DNA from: Methylophaga sp. | GTDB taxonomy: Bacteria > Pseudomonadota > Gammaproteobacteria > Nitrosococcales > Methylophagaceae | DNA: 54,620 nucleotides | NCBI GenBank assembly: GCA_026988435.1 | Contig: JALSLH010000039.1 | Location: forward strand, 1-54,620 | Reading direction: 5' to 3' | Shown here: positions 44,058 through 54,477 of the stretch, in pieces | Numbering within the stretch: the stretch's first letter is position 1 | How the letters are laid out: the number at the start of each line of letters is the position of its first letter | The notes under the pieces: generated by a model | The model's input: the letters and a program-made list of their open reading frames with translations, nothing else | What the model was told of the DNA's origin: nothing | Database searches by the model: none | Made by a program: the position numbers and the translations under genes

Positions 44058-45263
44058 ATGTCGCTTCTTTTGAAAAAAATCATTTGGCCTTTTGTGTTCA
44101 CATTAGTTGCTTTGTTTTTACCGCTATTTTTTTCTATAGAAATCTTGTATTGGGTTGTTATTCCAAGTTTATTTGGACTTTTCTGTGTACTTACTTACCA
44201 AGCTCAGCAAGCTAATTTTATAAAGGATGGAGAGCTTGAGGATGAAAATTTTTCTGTAGAAGGGGCAGTTGATCAGTATTTACAGACATTACAGCACTGT
44301 ACCAAACAAGAAGTTATTGATTTTGTTGGTGAGTTAGAACAAGTAAAGCAAGTTGTTTCGGATGCCGTTGTTACTATGTCGAATAGTTTTACTGAAATGC
44401 ATAATCTTTCGGTTCAGCAGGCAAATGCAATGCATTCATTAGTCAATAATTTAGAAAGTAATTCTACTGAAGAAAGTGAAAAAAAATCAGTAAATTTTGA
44501 ACAATTTGCAGAAGAAACTGATGGGGTTTTAGCTTATTTTATCGAGCATATTTTAGAGGTTAGTAAACAAAGCATGGAGATGGTTGCCGTTGTAAGTGAT
44601 GTTGATGAGCATATGAAAAAAATTGTCGTCTTATTGGCTGATGTACAAGGTATTGCGGATCAAACCAATCTATTAGCACTCAATGCGGCGATTGAAGCAG
44701 CAAGAGCAGGAGAGGCTGGACGTGGTTTTGCTGTAGTTGCTGATGAGGTTAGAAATTTATCTAAACATTCTGATAAATTTAGTGAAGAAATCAAGAAGGT
44801 AGTGGGGGAGTCGCGTACAAATATTAATAATGCCAAACAAATGATTGAAAAAATGGCATCAAGAGACATGAATATAGCCATTACTTCCAAATCGCATATT
44901 GACGAGATGATGCGTGACATTGGTACGATGAATGCAAATATGTCGGTACAATTAACGCAAGTATCAGGACTCTCTAGTCAAATGGAGCAAGCAGTTGGAG
45001 GTGCTATTCGAGCTTTACAGTTTGAAGATATGGCACGCCAGCAAATTGAATTTCTACAAAGCAATGTACATCATTTTCAAGCGCTAAGTGACGAAGTTCA
45101 AATCGGCTTAGGGAGCTTTAAAATGTCTGATATTCTTATGCAAAAAAATGAATTAGAATCAGGAGTACAGCGCTTTAAAGATATGCAGGCACTATGGAAA
45201 ATTAAAGAAAAGAAAGCCGTTGTACAGAACACAATGGAAGAAGGTGAAATTGATTTGTTTTAG
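44058..45263 (+). CDS. Membrane-anchored methyl-accepting chemotaxis protein without sensor domain
   Basis: I place the start at ATG 44058 ([16 protein letters not shown] upstream), which gives 401 aa; the frame is open further up into cheB but that part is not protein-like. Two hydrophobic segments (about 7-25 and 29-46) leave only a few residues outside. The cytoplasmic part is a short MCP coiled coil with tip [22 protein letters not shown]. Without a ligand domain it may sense through the membrane or through partners. It ends EGEIDLF. It follows cheB directly. Confidence 0.88.
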   Translation: MSLLLKKIIWPFVFTLVALFLPLFFSIEILYWVVIPSLFGLFCVLTYQAQQANFIKDGELEDENFSVEGAVDQYLQTLQHCTKQEVIDFVGELEQVKQVVSDAVVTMSNSFTEMHNLSVQQANAMHSLVNNLESNSTEESEKKSVNFEQFAEETDGVLAYFIEHILEVSKQSMEMVAVVSDVDEHMKKIVVLLADVQGIADQTNLLALNAAIEAARAGEAGRGFAVVADEVRNLSKHSDKFSEEIKKVVGESRTNINNAKQMIEKMASRDMNIAITSKSHIDEMMRDIGTMNANMSVQLTQVSGLSSQMEQAVGGAIRALQFEDMARQQIEFLQSNVHHFQALSDEVQIGLGSFKMSDILMQKNELESGVQRFKDMQALWKIKEKKAVVQNTMEEGEIDLF

Positions 45264-45377
45264 CCTGTATAGACAAACCTTTTCAGAATCTTCCAACCTA
45301 ATGACAACGTGGAAACCTGATTTTGGGACTATGTACTAACACTAGTTAATAATTAATTAATATTTTAGGGATATAAC

Positions 45378-45683
45378 ATGACAGTTGAAGTTTTATTAAA
45401 TAAAAGTAATAACGAGTTACAAGTAAAAGTTATAGGGCGTTTTGACTTTAGTCTACACCAAGATTTCCGTAAGCTATCAGAGCAGGCTGCAAAAGGTATT
45501 AGCTCAATTAGTATAGATCTTGGCAGAACCGAGTATGTGGATAGCTCCGCTTTAGGTATGCTTTTAGTATTACGTGATAAAGTGGGCAGCCAGCAAAGTG
45601 CGATAAAAATCATCAATGCTTCCCCTGAAGTCAAAAAAATATTGACCATTGCTAATTTTGATAAATTATTTACAGTGATGTAA
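45378..45683 (+). CDS. STAS-domain anti-sigma factor antagonist (HsbA-like)
   Basis: This 101-aa single STAS domain has the phospho-site region EYVDSSALGMLLVLRD, where the Ser after Asp is the expected target. It is followed 19 bp later by a receiver-phosphatase-kinase fusion. Together they form a partner-switching pair like HsbA and HsbR of Pseudomonas aeruginosa, which links FlgM release and c-di-GMP signalling to motility. RBS AGGGA at 45366-45370. A 114-bp gap after the MCP could hold a promoter; none was recognised. Confidence 0.88.
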   Translation: MTVEVLLNKSNNELQVKVIGRFDFSLHQDFRKLSEQAAKGISSISIDLGRTEYVDSSALGMLLVLRDKVGSQQSAIKIINASPEVKKILTIANFDKLFTVM

Positions 45684-45702
45684 GGCAAAAACACCAAAGC
45701 TG

Positions 45703-47403
45703 ATGATATTAGATAAAAAAATACAATATAAATCTAAGATCCTAGTTGCAGATGATAGTAAGCTGCAACGCATATTGTTAGAAAAAATATTCTCCCAAGC
45801 AGGATATAAAATTTTTGTGGCTGAGGATGGAGATGAGGCATTACAACTTTTTAAGAAAGAAAGGCCAGATCTTGTTGTTTTAGATATTCTGATGCCAAAA
45901 ATGAATGGAATTGAGGCAGCGACTAAAATAAAGAAAATTTCAGGTGCTGAGTATGTGCCTATTATTTTTATTACTGGGGATAGTCGTGAGGAATACTTGC
46001 AGTATTGTATAGATGCTGAAGGCGATGATTTTATTTATAAACCAATTAATGAATTGGTATTAAAAGCAAAAGTAAATTCTTTGTTGCGTTTTCGGCAGCT
46101 TTGTCAGAAGCAATATAGCCAAAAGCAACAGCTATTAGAATATCAGCACAAAATGGATCAAGAGCATGAAATTGCCGCAACATTGTATAAAAATATTGTT
46201 CACGCTGGATTTTATGATACACCAGAAGTGAAATATCGCTTATCTCCCATGGCTTTGTTTAATGGTGATATATTTTTGGTGGCTAAATCGCCAGGTAATC
46301 AACTTTATGTTTTATTAGGTGATTTTACAGGGCATGGTTTAGCCGCCTCGGTAGGTGCAGGGCCTGCGGCAGAAATTTTCTATGGTATGACAGAAAAAGG
46401 GTTTGGCTGTAGCGAAATTATTGTTGAAATTAACCGCAAAATGCATAAATTGCTACCTGTTAATATGTTTTTAGCAGCTACGGTTGTGGTTTTTTTTCCG
46501 GATACTAACTCCATGAGCTTGATCACTTGTGGTTTACCCGATCATTATTTATTTAATCATAAGACTAAGCAGTTACAGACTATTATTTCCAAAAACTTAC
46601 CTTTAGGTATTATTGATAGCTTTGTGCCCGACATGCAACATATGCCGATTAGTAAAGATAGCTTTTTGTACTTGTTTACCGATGGTGTTATTGAGGCTGA
46701 AAACACACAAGGTGAGCAGTTTGATGCGCCTAGTGTGATTAACAGTATTGATGGTGATATTGATGGTTATACTGCGGTTTTAAGTGCATTAGATAAGCAT
46801 ACTAAGGGAATGGGGCAGCAAGATGATATTACTTTTGTTGAGTTAAACTGTAATGTTTCAGATGCTCAATGGATGCAAGTAGCAACTAAAGCAACACATA
46901 AAAAGTTACAAGCGCTTTCTTGGAAGGGATCTATGGAGTTCCAGAGTTCCTCCTTACGACATGCTAACCCCGTTCCTGTCGTGATTAATTTAATTATGGA
47001 AATTCAAGGGTTAATTGAGCACCGTGAGTCTATTTTTTTAATTGTTACTGAGTTATTTGCTAATGCTTTAGAGCATGGGTTATTAGAATTGGATTCTAAA
47101 ATGAAACAAAGTGCTGATGGTTTTATGCAATATTATTCAACTCGAGAGGAGAGGCTAGCGCAATTAAGTGATGGCTATATAAAAATGAGTTTTAATCATC
47201 AGCCGACGAAGACAGGTGGAAAATTAGTGATTAGAATGCAAGACTCTGGGCCAGGCTTTGATTTTTCAAAGGTATCATCAGACTTAAAGCAGAATGAACA
47301 AAACTTTGGGCGTGGCATAAGTCTCTTATTTAACTTATGTAAGACAGTTGAGTACAGTGGTAATGGTAATCGTGTGAAAGCAGTTTATGAGTGGACTGCA
47401 TAA
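45703..47403 (+). CDS. Receiver, PP2C phosphatase and HATPase fusion (HsbR-like)
   Basis: This 566-aa protein has three parts. The receiver (about 12-130) carries D61 in LVVLDILMPKMNG. A SpoIIE/RsbU-type PP2C phosphatase (about 180-390) has LLGDFTGHGLAASVGAGPAAE and YLFTDGVIEAEN. The C-terminal GHKL kinase (about 430-566) has FANALEHG and MQDSGPGFDF, as in RsbW. It can both phosphorylate and dephosphorylate the STAS partner under control of receiver phosphorylation, perhaps by CheA. The architecture and partner match HsbR. Confidence 0.9.
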   Translation: MILDKKIQYKSKILVADDSKLQRILLEKIFSQAGYKIFVAEDGDEALQLFKKERPDLVVLDILMPKMNGIEAATKIKKISGAEYVPIIFITGDSREEYLQYCIDAEGDDFIYKPINELVLKAKVNSLLRFRQLCQKQYSQKQQLLEYQHKMDQEHEIAATLYKNIVHAGFYDTPEVKYRLSPMALFNGDIFLVAKSPGNQLYVLLGDFTGHGLAASVGAGPAAEIFYGMTEKGFGCSEIIVEINRKMHKLLPVNMFLAATVVVFFPDTNSMSLITCGLPDHYLFNHKTKQLQTIISKNLPLGIIDSFVPDMQHMPISKDSFLYLFTDGVIEAENTQGEQFDAPSVINSIDGDIDGYTAVLSALDKHTKGMGQQDDITFVELNCNVSDAQWMQVATKATHKKLQALSWKGSMEFQSSSLRHANPVPVVINLIMEIQGLIEHRESIFLIVTELFANALEHGLLELDSKMKQSADGFMQYYSTREERLAQLSDGYIKMSFNHQPTKTGGKLVIRMQDSGPGFDFSKVSSDLKQNEQNFGRGISLLFNLCKTVEYSGNGNRVKAVYEWTA

Positions 47404-47448
47404 AAGCAAATGCGATTGTATTTTATAGGCTAAAAGCTGGGTTAATTA

Positions 47449-48066
47449 ATGAATAAACCGAATCATGCAAAATCTAAATTTGTAGCCGTGGCATCTATTG
47501 CTGCTGAACTAAGTGCTGTTATGCATGTGGCAAAAGAAATTTCCTTGGCGGCTGCCAATGCTAAAGCCATTGCTTTTAGAGCCGGTGAAAAGGCAAAAGG
47601 CTTCCAGCCGATTACTGATTTTATTAATGAGTTGGCTAAAGAAACGATTGAATTAGTTAATGATATCAATGAGCATGCCTTATTACTTTACCAGATGACA
47701 GTTGATGAGCATAGGATGACTGATGCATGCCACTCTTTTGAGACAGTAGTGATATTGGCTGAAGGTGCGCCTTATGCAAGTTCATTAGATAAGTCGGTGG
47801 AACTAGCGCAACAGCGTATGCAGCTTTGTCGTACTCAATTCCGAATACATGTCAATCAACTTTTAGATCAACTCGAAGGCGTTATGCACCCTGCTAGAGC
47901 GGCACGCGTTATTGCCGCTAACTCAAGGATTGAAGCTTCACAAGCAGGGGAGTACTTACAAAGTTTACAAGCCGTAGCAGAAAGTGTTGATAATGCGGCA
48001 CAGGTTATTCATGATAATGTACAGCGTTGCCGGAGCGCATTATCCATTCTTAATATTACAGAATAG
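47449..48066 (+). CDS. Small soluble protein with two degenerate MCP hairpin-tip motifs
   Basis: This 205-aa all-helical protein has no membrane segment and no ligand domain. Residues 33-66 (AANAKAIAFRAGEKAKGF onward) follow the MCP tip pattern [20 protein letters not shown], and residues 152-180 (IAANSRIEASQAGEYLQS) follow it again. The full MCP domain is not present. It lies 45 bp after the HsbR-like gene and 22 bp before the ODP gene. It may be a mini-scaffold that joins the ODP sensor to CheA/CheW. That function is inferred. The family name is not known to me. Confidence 0.65.
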   Translation: MNKPNHAKSKFVAVASIAAELSAVMHVAKEISLAAANAKAIAFRAGEKAKGFQPITDFINELAKETIELVNDINEHALLLYQMTVDEHRMTDACHSFETVVILAEGAPYASSLDKSVELAQQRMQLCRTQFRIHVNQLLDQLEGVMHPARAARVIAANSRIEASQAGEYLQSLQAVAESVDNAAQVIHDNVQRCRSALSILNITE

Positions 48067-48088
48067 TTGCTAAAAGAGATTATTTACT

Positions 48089-48817
48089 ATGAAAATGACT
48101 AAGCTTTACGATGGATCGTACCAATGGATTATGTACGGACGGGATAAAAATAAACCTAGTAATATTATTGATACTAATCAATATATCATTCGCACGGCGA
48201 AGCGTTGCTTAGTGCTTGATCCGGGGGGAGTAGAGTTATTCGCACCGATGTTAGCGGCGGTATTGCATCATGCGCCTGTAGAAGAAATTACCGATTTATT
48301 TGCCTCGCATCAAGACCCGGATATTATTTCGTCCTTAGGGCTTTGGGACCAAGCTTTACCGCACGCAAAACTGCATGCACCTGCCTTGTGGGAAGGGTTT
48401 TTGCGACATTTCGGTTGTGAAACGATTGAATATGTTGGTATTCCTGATAATGGCGGCGTTATTCAATTGGATGGTGCGGATTTAAAAATTATCCCTGCAC
48501 ATTATTTACATTCTTCAGCTAATTTTCATATTTATGACCCAAAAGCAAAAATCCTGATGTCAGGTGATGTAGGCGCGGCATTAGAGGAGGATGGAGCTCC
48601 CATCTTTGTTGATGATTTTAATGCACATGTAGAAAAAATGCGCTTTTTTCATCAGCGTTGGATGCCCTCTAATCAAGCAAAACGTGATTGGATTGACCGA
48701 GTGCGTAAGCTTGATATTGATATTATGGCCCCCCAACATGGGCGGATCTTTAAAGGTGATGATGTGAAGCGATTTTTAGATTGGTTTGAGTCACTACAAG
48801 TAGGAATTGCTGTTTAA
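48089..48817 (+). CDS. ODP-type diiron oxygen-binding protein (MBL fold)
   Basis: This 242-aa metallo-beta-lactamase fold protein is related to flavodiiron proteins but lacks the flavodoxin domain. The metal set appears as H74-Q-D76-P-D78 in ASHQDPDII, H138 in IPAHYLHSS, D160 in MSGDVG and H217 in APQHGRI. The HQDPD pattern and lone MBL domain fit ODP, the diiron oxygen sensor that acts on chemotaxis signalling in Treponema denticola. It is the last gene of the che cluster, after the MCP-like mini-protein. Oxygen sensing here is inferred from family and context; a generic MBL hydrolase is the alternative. Confidence 0.78.
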   Translation: MKMTKLYDGSYQWIMYGRDKNKPSNIIDTNQYIIRTAKRCLVLDPGGVELFAPMLAAVLHHAPVEEITDLFASHQDPDIISSLGLWDQALPHAKLHAPALWEGFLRHFGCETIEYVGIPDNGGVIQLDGADLKIIPAHYLHSSANFHIYDPKAKILMSGDVGAALEEDGAPIFVDDFNAHVEKMRFFHQRWMPSNQAKRDWIDRVRKLDIDIMAPQHGRIFKGDDVKRFLDWFESLQVGIAV

Positions 48818-48935
48818 GTTTTTCGTAGGGCCCTCTTTCATAGAGTCAATTATACTTTTGGGAGTAGTGCTTTAATCTGCCTTTATAGCTGGAAATAGAG
48901 GCTGAATTACTGTTCCCGCTATACCCTATAAAAAA

Positions 48936-51773
48936 CTAATTGGATTTTATGTTTGCTGTAAAAAAGCGTTTTAAGTATTGACCTGTATAGGATGCTTCAA
49001 TGTGAGAAACTTGTTCAGGCGAACCTTCGGCAACGACCATCCCACCCTCATTACCACCTTCTGGCCCTATATCAATCACCCAGTCTGCCGTTTTAATGAC
49101 ATCTAGGTTATGTTCAATCACAATCACTGTATTCCCATGATCACGCAAAGTATGTAGTACATTGAGTAATTGCTGAATATCATGGAAATGTAAGCCTGTC
49201 GTCGGTTCATCAAGTATATAAAGTGTTTTTCCGGTATCGCGTTTAGATAATTCTTTAGCTAATTTAACGCGTTGCGCTTCTCCACCTGATAAGGTGGTCG
49301 CATTCTGCCCCAAGGTAATATAACTTAAACCGACATCTAATAAAGTTTGTAGTTTGCGCGCTAAAGTAGGTACAGGACTAAAGAAGGTATAGGCTTCTTC
49401 GATAGTCATATTTAATATTTCATTAATCGTTTTGCCTTTATAGCGGATCTCTAGCGTTTCACGGTTGTAGCGTTTCCCTGCACAGGTATCGCAATGTACA
49501 AAAACATCAGGTAGAAAGTGCATCTCTACTTTTACTACACCATCACCTTTGCAAGCCTCACAGCGGCCACCTTTGACGTTAAAACTAAAACGACCTGGTG
49601 TGTAGCCGCGAGAACGTGACTCGGGGGTTGCTGCAAAAAGTTCACGTATTGGCGTAAATAACCCCGTATATGTGGCTGGATTTGAGCGCGGAGTACGGCC
49701 AATTGGACTTTGATCTATATCGATAATTTTATCAAATTGCTCCAAGCCCTCGACATCATCACAAGGTGCTGGCAGTGTGGATGCACGGTTAATTGCGCGG
49801 GCAGCATAGCGATATAAAGTATCATTGATTAATGTCGATTTGCCTGAGCCGGAGACACCTGTGACACAAGTTAATAAACCCACTGGAAAGCTGACATCAA
49901 TGTTTTTTAAATTATTCCCCTGCGCATTGCGCACTGTAATAAGGTGCTTTTCATCACGCGGCGTGACCTGCTTAGGTATGCTAATTTCCAGCTTACCTGA
50001 CAAATATTGCCCTGTGATTGATTGTTCATTATTAATTACCTCATCAGGTGTGCCTTGAGCAATAATTTGCCCACCATGAACGCCGGCTCCGGGACCAATA
50101 TCAACCACATATTGTGCAGCACGAATAGCATCCTCATCATGCTCGACTACAATGACTGTATTGCCTAAGTCACGTAGTCTGAATAAAGTTTTCAATAAGC
50201 GCTCATTATCACGTTGATGTAAACCTATAGACGGTTCATCTAAGACATACATAACGCCGACTAAGCCCGCCCCAATTTGACTTGCAAGGCGAATACGTTG
50301 TGCTTCTCCACCAGATAAAGTATCTGCACTACGATCTAGGCTAAGATAATCCAGGCCGACATTGACTAGAAATTCTAATCTTTGTTGAATTTCAGTATTA
50401 ATTTTTTCTGCTATTTCTCCACGTTGACCAGGTAAATCCAGAGCTTGAAAAAATTGTAAAGCTTGCCGAATAGGGAGGTTGGTAATTTCATAGAGCGGTT
50501 TTGACGCGATAAAAACATTTCGTGCCGCTGTATTTAAACGTGAGCCATGGCAGCTAGAACAGGGTTTATTCGTTTGGTATTTGGCTAATTCATCACGTAC
50601 AACTTGTGATTCTGTTTCTTGATAACGGCGCTCCATATTGGCAATAATGCCTTCGAAGCTATGGCGCTTTTTGCGTTTTTTTCCGTTAGCCGTGATAAAA
50701 TTAAAATTTATAGCTTTGCGGCCACTGCCATATAAAATGATATGCTGTATGTTATCACTCAGTTCATTGAAGGGTGTCTCAGGGTCAAAGTCATAGTGCT
50801 CTGCTAGAGAACAAATAAGTTGATAATAATAAGCATTACGCCTATCCCAACCTCTGACAGCACCTGCTGCTAAGCTTATTTCTTTATTATGCACAACCAA
50901 TTCAGGGTCAAAATGCTGTTTAACGCCTAAACCATCACAAGCACTACAAGCACCTTTCGGGTTATTGAAGGAAAAAATACGTGGTTCTAATTCGGTAATG
51001 CTATAACCGCATTTTGAGCAAGCATATTTTTCTGAAAAAACTAACTGTTTTTTCAGGTCATCCATATTCACTGCCGTGGCTATTCCACCCGCAATTCTCA
51101 GAGCTGTTTCAAAAGATTCTGCTAAACGTAGACTCATATCAGGACGGATTTTGAAACGATCAATAATGACTTCGATAGTATGCTTTTTTTTGCCATCTAT
51201 TTCGGGTAGTGCATCGAGCTCATAGACTACGCTGTCAATTCGCACGCGTATAAACCCCTGTGCTTGTAGGTCTTCCAATAGCTGGATATGTTCGCCTTTG
51301 CGCTCATTAACTACAGGCGCTAATAGCATCCAACGCTCATCTTGTTTTTGCTCTAAAACATGATCAACCATTTGGCTAATCGTTTGCGCCTCCAAGGATA
51401 GCCCATGGGTAGGGCAGCAAGGCGTACCTGCTCGAGCATAGAGTAATCTTAGGTAATCATATATTTCAGTGATTGTACCGACGGTCGAGCGAGGGTTATG
51501 TGAGGTAGATTTTTGTTCAATGGAGATTGCAGGGGATAAGCCTTCAATATGGTCGACATCAGGTTTTTCCATCATAGATAAAAACTGACGCGCGTAGGCA
51601 GATAAAGATTCTACGTAACGCCTTTGGCCTTCAGCATAAATAGTATCGAATGCAAGCGATGATTTTCCTGAGCCAGATAAACCAGTAATCACGATTAATG
51701 AATCTCTAGGTAAGTCAAGATCAATATTTTTTAAATTATGCGTTCTTGCACCACGAATGCTGATTGTATCCAT
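48936..51773 (-). CDS. uvrA: Excinuclease ABC subunit A
   Basis: This 945-aa protein has two ABC ATPase modules, each split by insertions. Walker A motifs are GLSGSGKSS (about 32) and GVSGSGKST (about 640). Both signature motifs read LSGGEAQR. Zinc-binding cysteines appear in CSKCGYS with CSACDGLG, and in CEACKGDG with [10 protein letters not shown]. The insertion domain that contacts UvrB is present. It recognises helix distortion in nucleotide excision repair. It is read alone on the minus strand and ends 118 bp from the ODP gene. Confidence 0.98.
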   Translation of the reverse strand: MDTISIRGARTHNLKNIDLDLPRDSLIVITGLSGSGKSSLAFDTIYAEGQRRYVESLSAYARQFLSMMEKPDVDHIEGLSPAISIEQKSTSHNPRSTVGTITEIYDYLRLLYARAGTPCCPTHGLSLEAQTISQMVDHVLEQKQDERWMLLAPVVNERKGEHIQLLEDLQAQGFIRVRIDSVVYELDALPEIDGKKKHTIEVIIDRFKIRPDMSLRLAESFETALRIAGGIATAVNMDDLKKQLVFSEKYACSKCGYSITELEPRIFSFNNPKGACSACDGLGVKQHFDPELVVHNKEISLAAGAVRGWDRRNAYYYQLICSLAEHYDFDPETPFNELSDNIQHIILYGSGRKAINFNFITANGKKRKKRHSFEGIIANMERRYQETESQVVRDELAKYQTNKPCSSCHGSRLNTAARNVFIASKPLYEITNLPIRQALQFFQALDLPGQRGEIAEKINTEIQQRLEFLVNVGLDYLSLDRSADTLSGGEAQRIRLASQIGAGLVGVMYVLDEPSIGLHQRDNERLLKTLFRLRDLGNTVIVVEHDEDAIRAAQYVVDIGPGAGVHGGQIIAQGTPDEVINNEQSITGQYLSGKLEISIPKQVTPRDEKHLITVRNAQGNNLKNIDVSFPVGLLTCVTGVSGSGKSTLINDTLYRYAARAINRASTLPAPCDDVEGLEQFDKIIDIDQSPIGRTPRSNPATYTGLFTPIRELFAATPESRSRGYTPGRFSFNVKGGRCEACKGDGVVKVEMHFLPDVFVHCDTCAGKRYNRETLEIRYKGKTINEILNMTIEEAYTFFSPVPTLARKLQTLLDVGLSYITLGQNATTLSGGEAQRVKLAKELSKRDTGKTLYILDEPTTGLHFHDIQQLLNVLHTLRDHGNTVIVIEHNLDVIKTADWVIDIGPEGGNEGGMVVAEGSPEQVSHIEASYTGQYLKRFFTANIKSN

Positions 51774-51805
51774 TGGGGATTATAAATAAGGAAGGGGAAG
51801 TAAGA

Positions 51806-51838
51806 GGCTCTTATCCACAGTTGTTATGGATAAGAGTC
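51806..51838. terminator. Inverted repeat between galU and uvrA
   Basis: CTCTTATCCA at 51808-51817 faces TGGATAAGAG at 51827-51836 with perfect pairing and a short loop, extended by a few more pairs. It lies after galU on the minus strand. No strong T run follows on either strand, so termination would be weak; it could also be an attenuator for uvrA. Confidence 0.5.
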
Positions 51839-51852
51839 TATATCTACGTAAT

Positions 51853-52743
51853 TTATTTGGTATATTTTTTAGCTAAGGTTTTAAGGTAATCTAGAAAGTC
51901 ATCTTTTAATTCTTCATGTAATAACGCTTGCTCAACTGTGGCCATTAAAAAACCTAATTTAGCACCACAGTCATAACGTTTTCCTTCAAACTCATAAGCA
52001 AGCACTTTTTCTTTGGCTAATAATGAAGCAATCGCATCGGTTAATTGAATTTCATTTCCAGCACCTCTACCTGTATTTTCAATTTCGGCAAAAATAGCAG
52101 GTGTCAAAATATACCGACCAATAACGCCTAAATTAGTTGGAGCCACATCAGGTTTTGGCTTTTCAACGATAGATTGCACTTCACCAATTTTATCATTGTC
52201 AGTGTTCGTGGTTTTTACGATACCATATTTGTCAGTTTCATTTGGGTCAACACGTTCTACAGCAAGAAGTGAATGAGGTGTTTTAGTAAATTGTTGGGTC
52301 ATTTGTGCTATACACCCGCGCTTGCCATCCTCTACCAAATCGTCGGCTAAAAGAACAGCAAAAGGCTCATCACCAACAACAGGTTTTGCACATAATACCG
52401 CATGACCTAAACCTAAGGCTTCGGACTGGCGTATAAAGATACAGGAAACGTGAGAGGGTAGAATATTTCTAACCATATCTAATACTCGAAGCTTATTTTT
52501 TGCCTCAAGCTCTTTTTCAAGTTCATAAGATTTATCAAAATGATCGGGAATAGCACGTTTGTTGCGCCCAGTGACAAAAATCATAGTATCAATTCCCGCG
52601 GCTACTGCTTCTTCCACGGCATATTGAATCAGAGGCTTATCAACGATAGGTAGCATTTCTTTTGGGCTAGCCTTTGTTGCAGGTAGGAAACGAGTGCCTA
52701 AGCCTGCAACAGGAAAAACAGCTTTTGTAATTTTTTGCGTCAT
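51853..52743 (-). CDS. galU: UTP-glucose-1-phosphate uridylyltransferase
   Basis: This 296-aa nucleotidyltransferase makes UDP-glucose from UTP and glucose 1-phosphate for envelope polysaccharides and trehalose or glycogen-type pathways. The nucleotide-binding start [20 protein letters not shown] is intact, as are [27 protein letters not shown] and the [10 protein letters not shown] region. Length is typical. RBS AGGAA stands before the ATG. It is 79 bp from uvrA and 63 bp from cysN, all on the minus strand. Confidence 0.96.
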   Translation of the reverse strand: MTQKITKAVFPVAGLGTRFLPATKASPKEMLPIVDKPLIQYAVEEAVAAGIDTMIFVTGRNKRAIPDHFDKSYELEKELEAKNKLRVLDMVRNILPSHVSCIFIRQSEALGLGHAVLCAKPVVGDEPFAVLLADDLVEDGKRGCIAQMTQQFTKTPHSLLAVERVDPNETDKYGIVKTTNTDNDKIGEVQSIVEKPKPDVAPTNLGVIGRYILTPAIFAEIENTGRGAGNEIQLTDAIASLLAKEKVLAYEFEGKRYDCGAKLGFLMATVEQALLHEELKDDFLDYLKTLAKKYTK

Positions 52744-52806
52744 ATATCAGTTCCTTATAGGAGTAATAGGGCATTAATATATCCCCATTACATTGGCGCT
52801 ACTTTA

Positions 52807-54426
52807 TTAGTGAATAATGTTTTTATCTTTCAAGGCTAAATGAATGTCATCAGCAGATAAGGTGTCGGTATCAAAACTTAAATCACTGTCTGAGTCTGCC
52901 GTACAAATGCAAATTAATCCCGCCTGTTTAACGACCGTAATTGCTTCTTCTAAATGAGACGTTAATACGATTGTGGCATGGCCATTATCAAATAGTTTTC
53001 TTTCTAATTGATAAGCGACAGAGTCTTTATTTTTCCCTGTTAAGGCAATAGAAACTGCTTTTTGAGCAAATCGCGCTGCACGCTCTTCAGATGATACATG
53101 GCTTAATTCCAGCTCTGAACTAGAACCTGTAATCATACCAGCGCCAACAGTAACATTGGTCAGGCGGTCGATAATAATAAAGGACCCTGTGCCTTTGCTA
53201 CGATGATAAGCATCAAATACGACAGGCGCATTGACTGAAACGGTACACAGGCCAATTTCATTGAGCTGTAGTTTTTTAGCATCATGATGCTCAAGGGTGT
53301 TGACATCAATGCGGTGCTGAATATTCGTAATTGAACCTGAAACGCTACGTGTTGCCAGTTTTAAAATATATTGTTTGCTGGGGGTCAGTGCACTCTCTGC
53401 CATCCAGACGATATTGGCATCAAATTTATCAGCAACGCTGGGTAGATTGTCGCTACTGACAATCGTATCGCCACGACTAATGTCAATTTCATCATCCAAA
53501 GTTAAAGTAATGGCCTGGGGTGGGAATGCTTGTTCTAATTCGCCATCGAAAGTAACAATAGATTTGATTGTGCTGGTTTTTCCAGAGGGTAAGACAGTAA
53601 TTTTATCGCCTTTATGGAAAATACCAGCAGCCACCGTACCGCAGAAGCCTCGGAAATTGAGGTTAGGCCGGTTGACATATTGCACTGGAAAGCGTGGGTC
53701 CTGGAAATTTTCATCCCCCGCAATTTCTACTGTTTCCAGTGTTTCCATCATGGTTTTACCCGTGTACCATGGCATTTTTTCACTTTTATTGACGACATTA
53801 TCCCCATCTAAAGCGGACAGAGGAATAAAGTGAATATCATTTAAACCATCAAGATTATTCACAAAATCCAAATAATCCGTTTTAATTTTTTCGTAGGTTG
53901 CTTTGCTGTAATCGACCAGGTCCATTTTATTGATAGCCACAACGATATGTTTAAGACCTAATAAAGAAGCGATAAAGCTATGGCGTTTGGTTTGTGTTTG
54001 CACCCCATAACGGGCATCAATTAAGATTACGGCTAAGTCACAGGTCGAAGCCCCCGTCGCCATATTGCGTGTGTATTGCTCATGCCCTGGGGTGTCAGCA
54101 ATAATAAATTTTCGTGTTGAAGTCGAGAAGTAGCGATAAGCCACATCAATTGTAATACCTTGCTCGCGTTCTGCTTGCAAGCCATCAACTAATAAGGCTA
54201 AATCAATTTTCCCAGCGCCGGTAGTACCTGATTTAACGCTGTCAGATTGCACAGCGGCTAACTGGTCTTCATAAATCATTTTAGAGTCGTACAGCAAACG
54301 CCCGATAAGCGTACTTTTGCCGTCATCAACATTACCGCAGGTTAAAAAACGTAATAATTCTTTGCGTTCGTGTTGAGCTAAGTAAGCGTCTATATCGCTA
54401 CTAATAAGATCTGATTGGTGTGACAT
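52807..54426 (-). CDS. cysN: Sulfate adenylyltransferase subunit 1 (GTPase CysN) with an odd C-terminal tail
   Basis: The GTPase domain has the P-loop GNVDDGKST (31-39), [11 protein letters not shown] and NKMD, followed by the EF-Tu-like beta domains (about 240-430). It drives CysD in APS synthesis from sulfate. CysN usually ends near 470 residues. Here 95 residues (about 445-539) follow, with [20 protein letters not shown] where an APS kinase would carry its P-loop, so the tail looks like a decayed CysC domain. A cysD gene lies 51 bp upstream, so this is the CysDN pair. Confidence 0.93.
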   Translation of the reverse strand: MSHQSDLISSDIDAYLAQHERKELLRFLTCGNVDDGKSTLIGRLLYDSKMIYEDQLAAVQSDSVKSGTTGAGKIDLALLVDGLQAEREQGITIDVAYRYFSTSTRKFIIADTPGHEQYTRNMATGASTCDLAVILIDARYGVQTQTKRHSFIASLLGLKHIVVAINKMDLVDYSKATYEKIKTDYLDFVNNLDGLNDIHFIPLSALDGDNVVNKSEKMPWYTGKTMMETLETVEIAGDENFQDPRFPVQYVNRPNLNFRGFCGTVAAGIFHKGDKITVLPSGKTSTIKSIVTFDGELEQAFPPQAITLTLDDEIDISRGDTIVSSDNLPSVADKFDANIVWMAESALTPSKQYILKLATRSVSGSITNIQHRIDVNTLEHHDAKKLQLNEIGLCTVSVNAPVVFDAYHRSKGTGSFIIIDRLTNVTVGAGMITGSSSELELSHVSSEERAARFAQKAVSIALTGKNKDSVAYQLERKLFDNGHATIVLTSHLEEAITVVKQAGLICICTADSDSDLSFDTDTLSADDIHLALKDKNIIH

Positions 54427-54477
54427 GGTGTTATTTTCCTAAAAATGAGATTAAACGAAATCGAGAAGTGTTAATGA

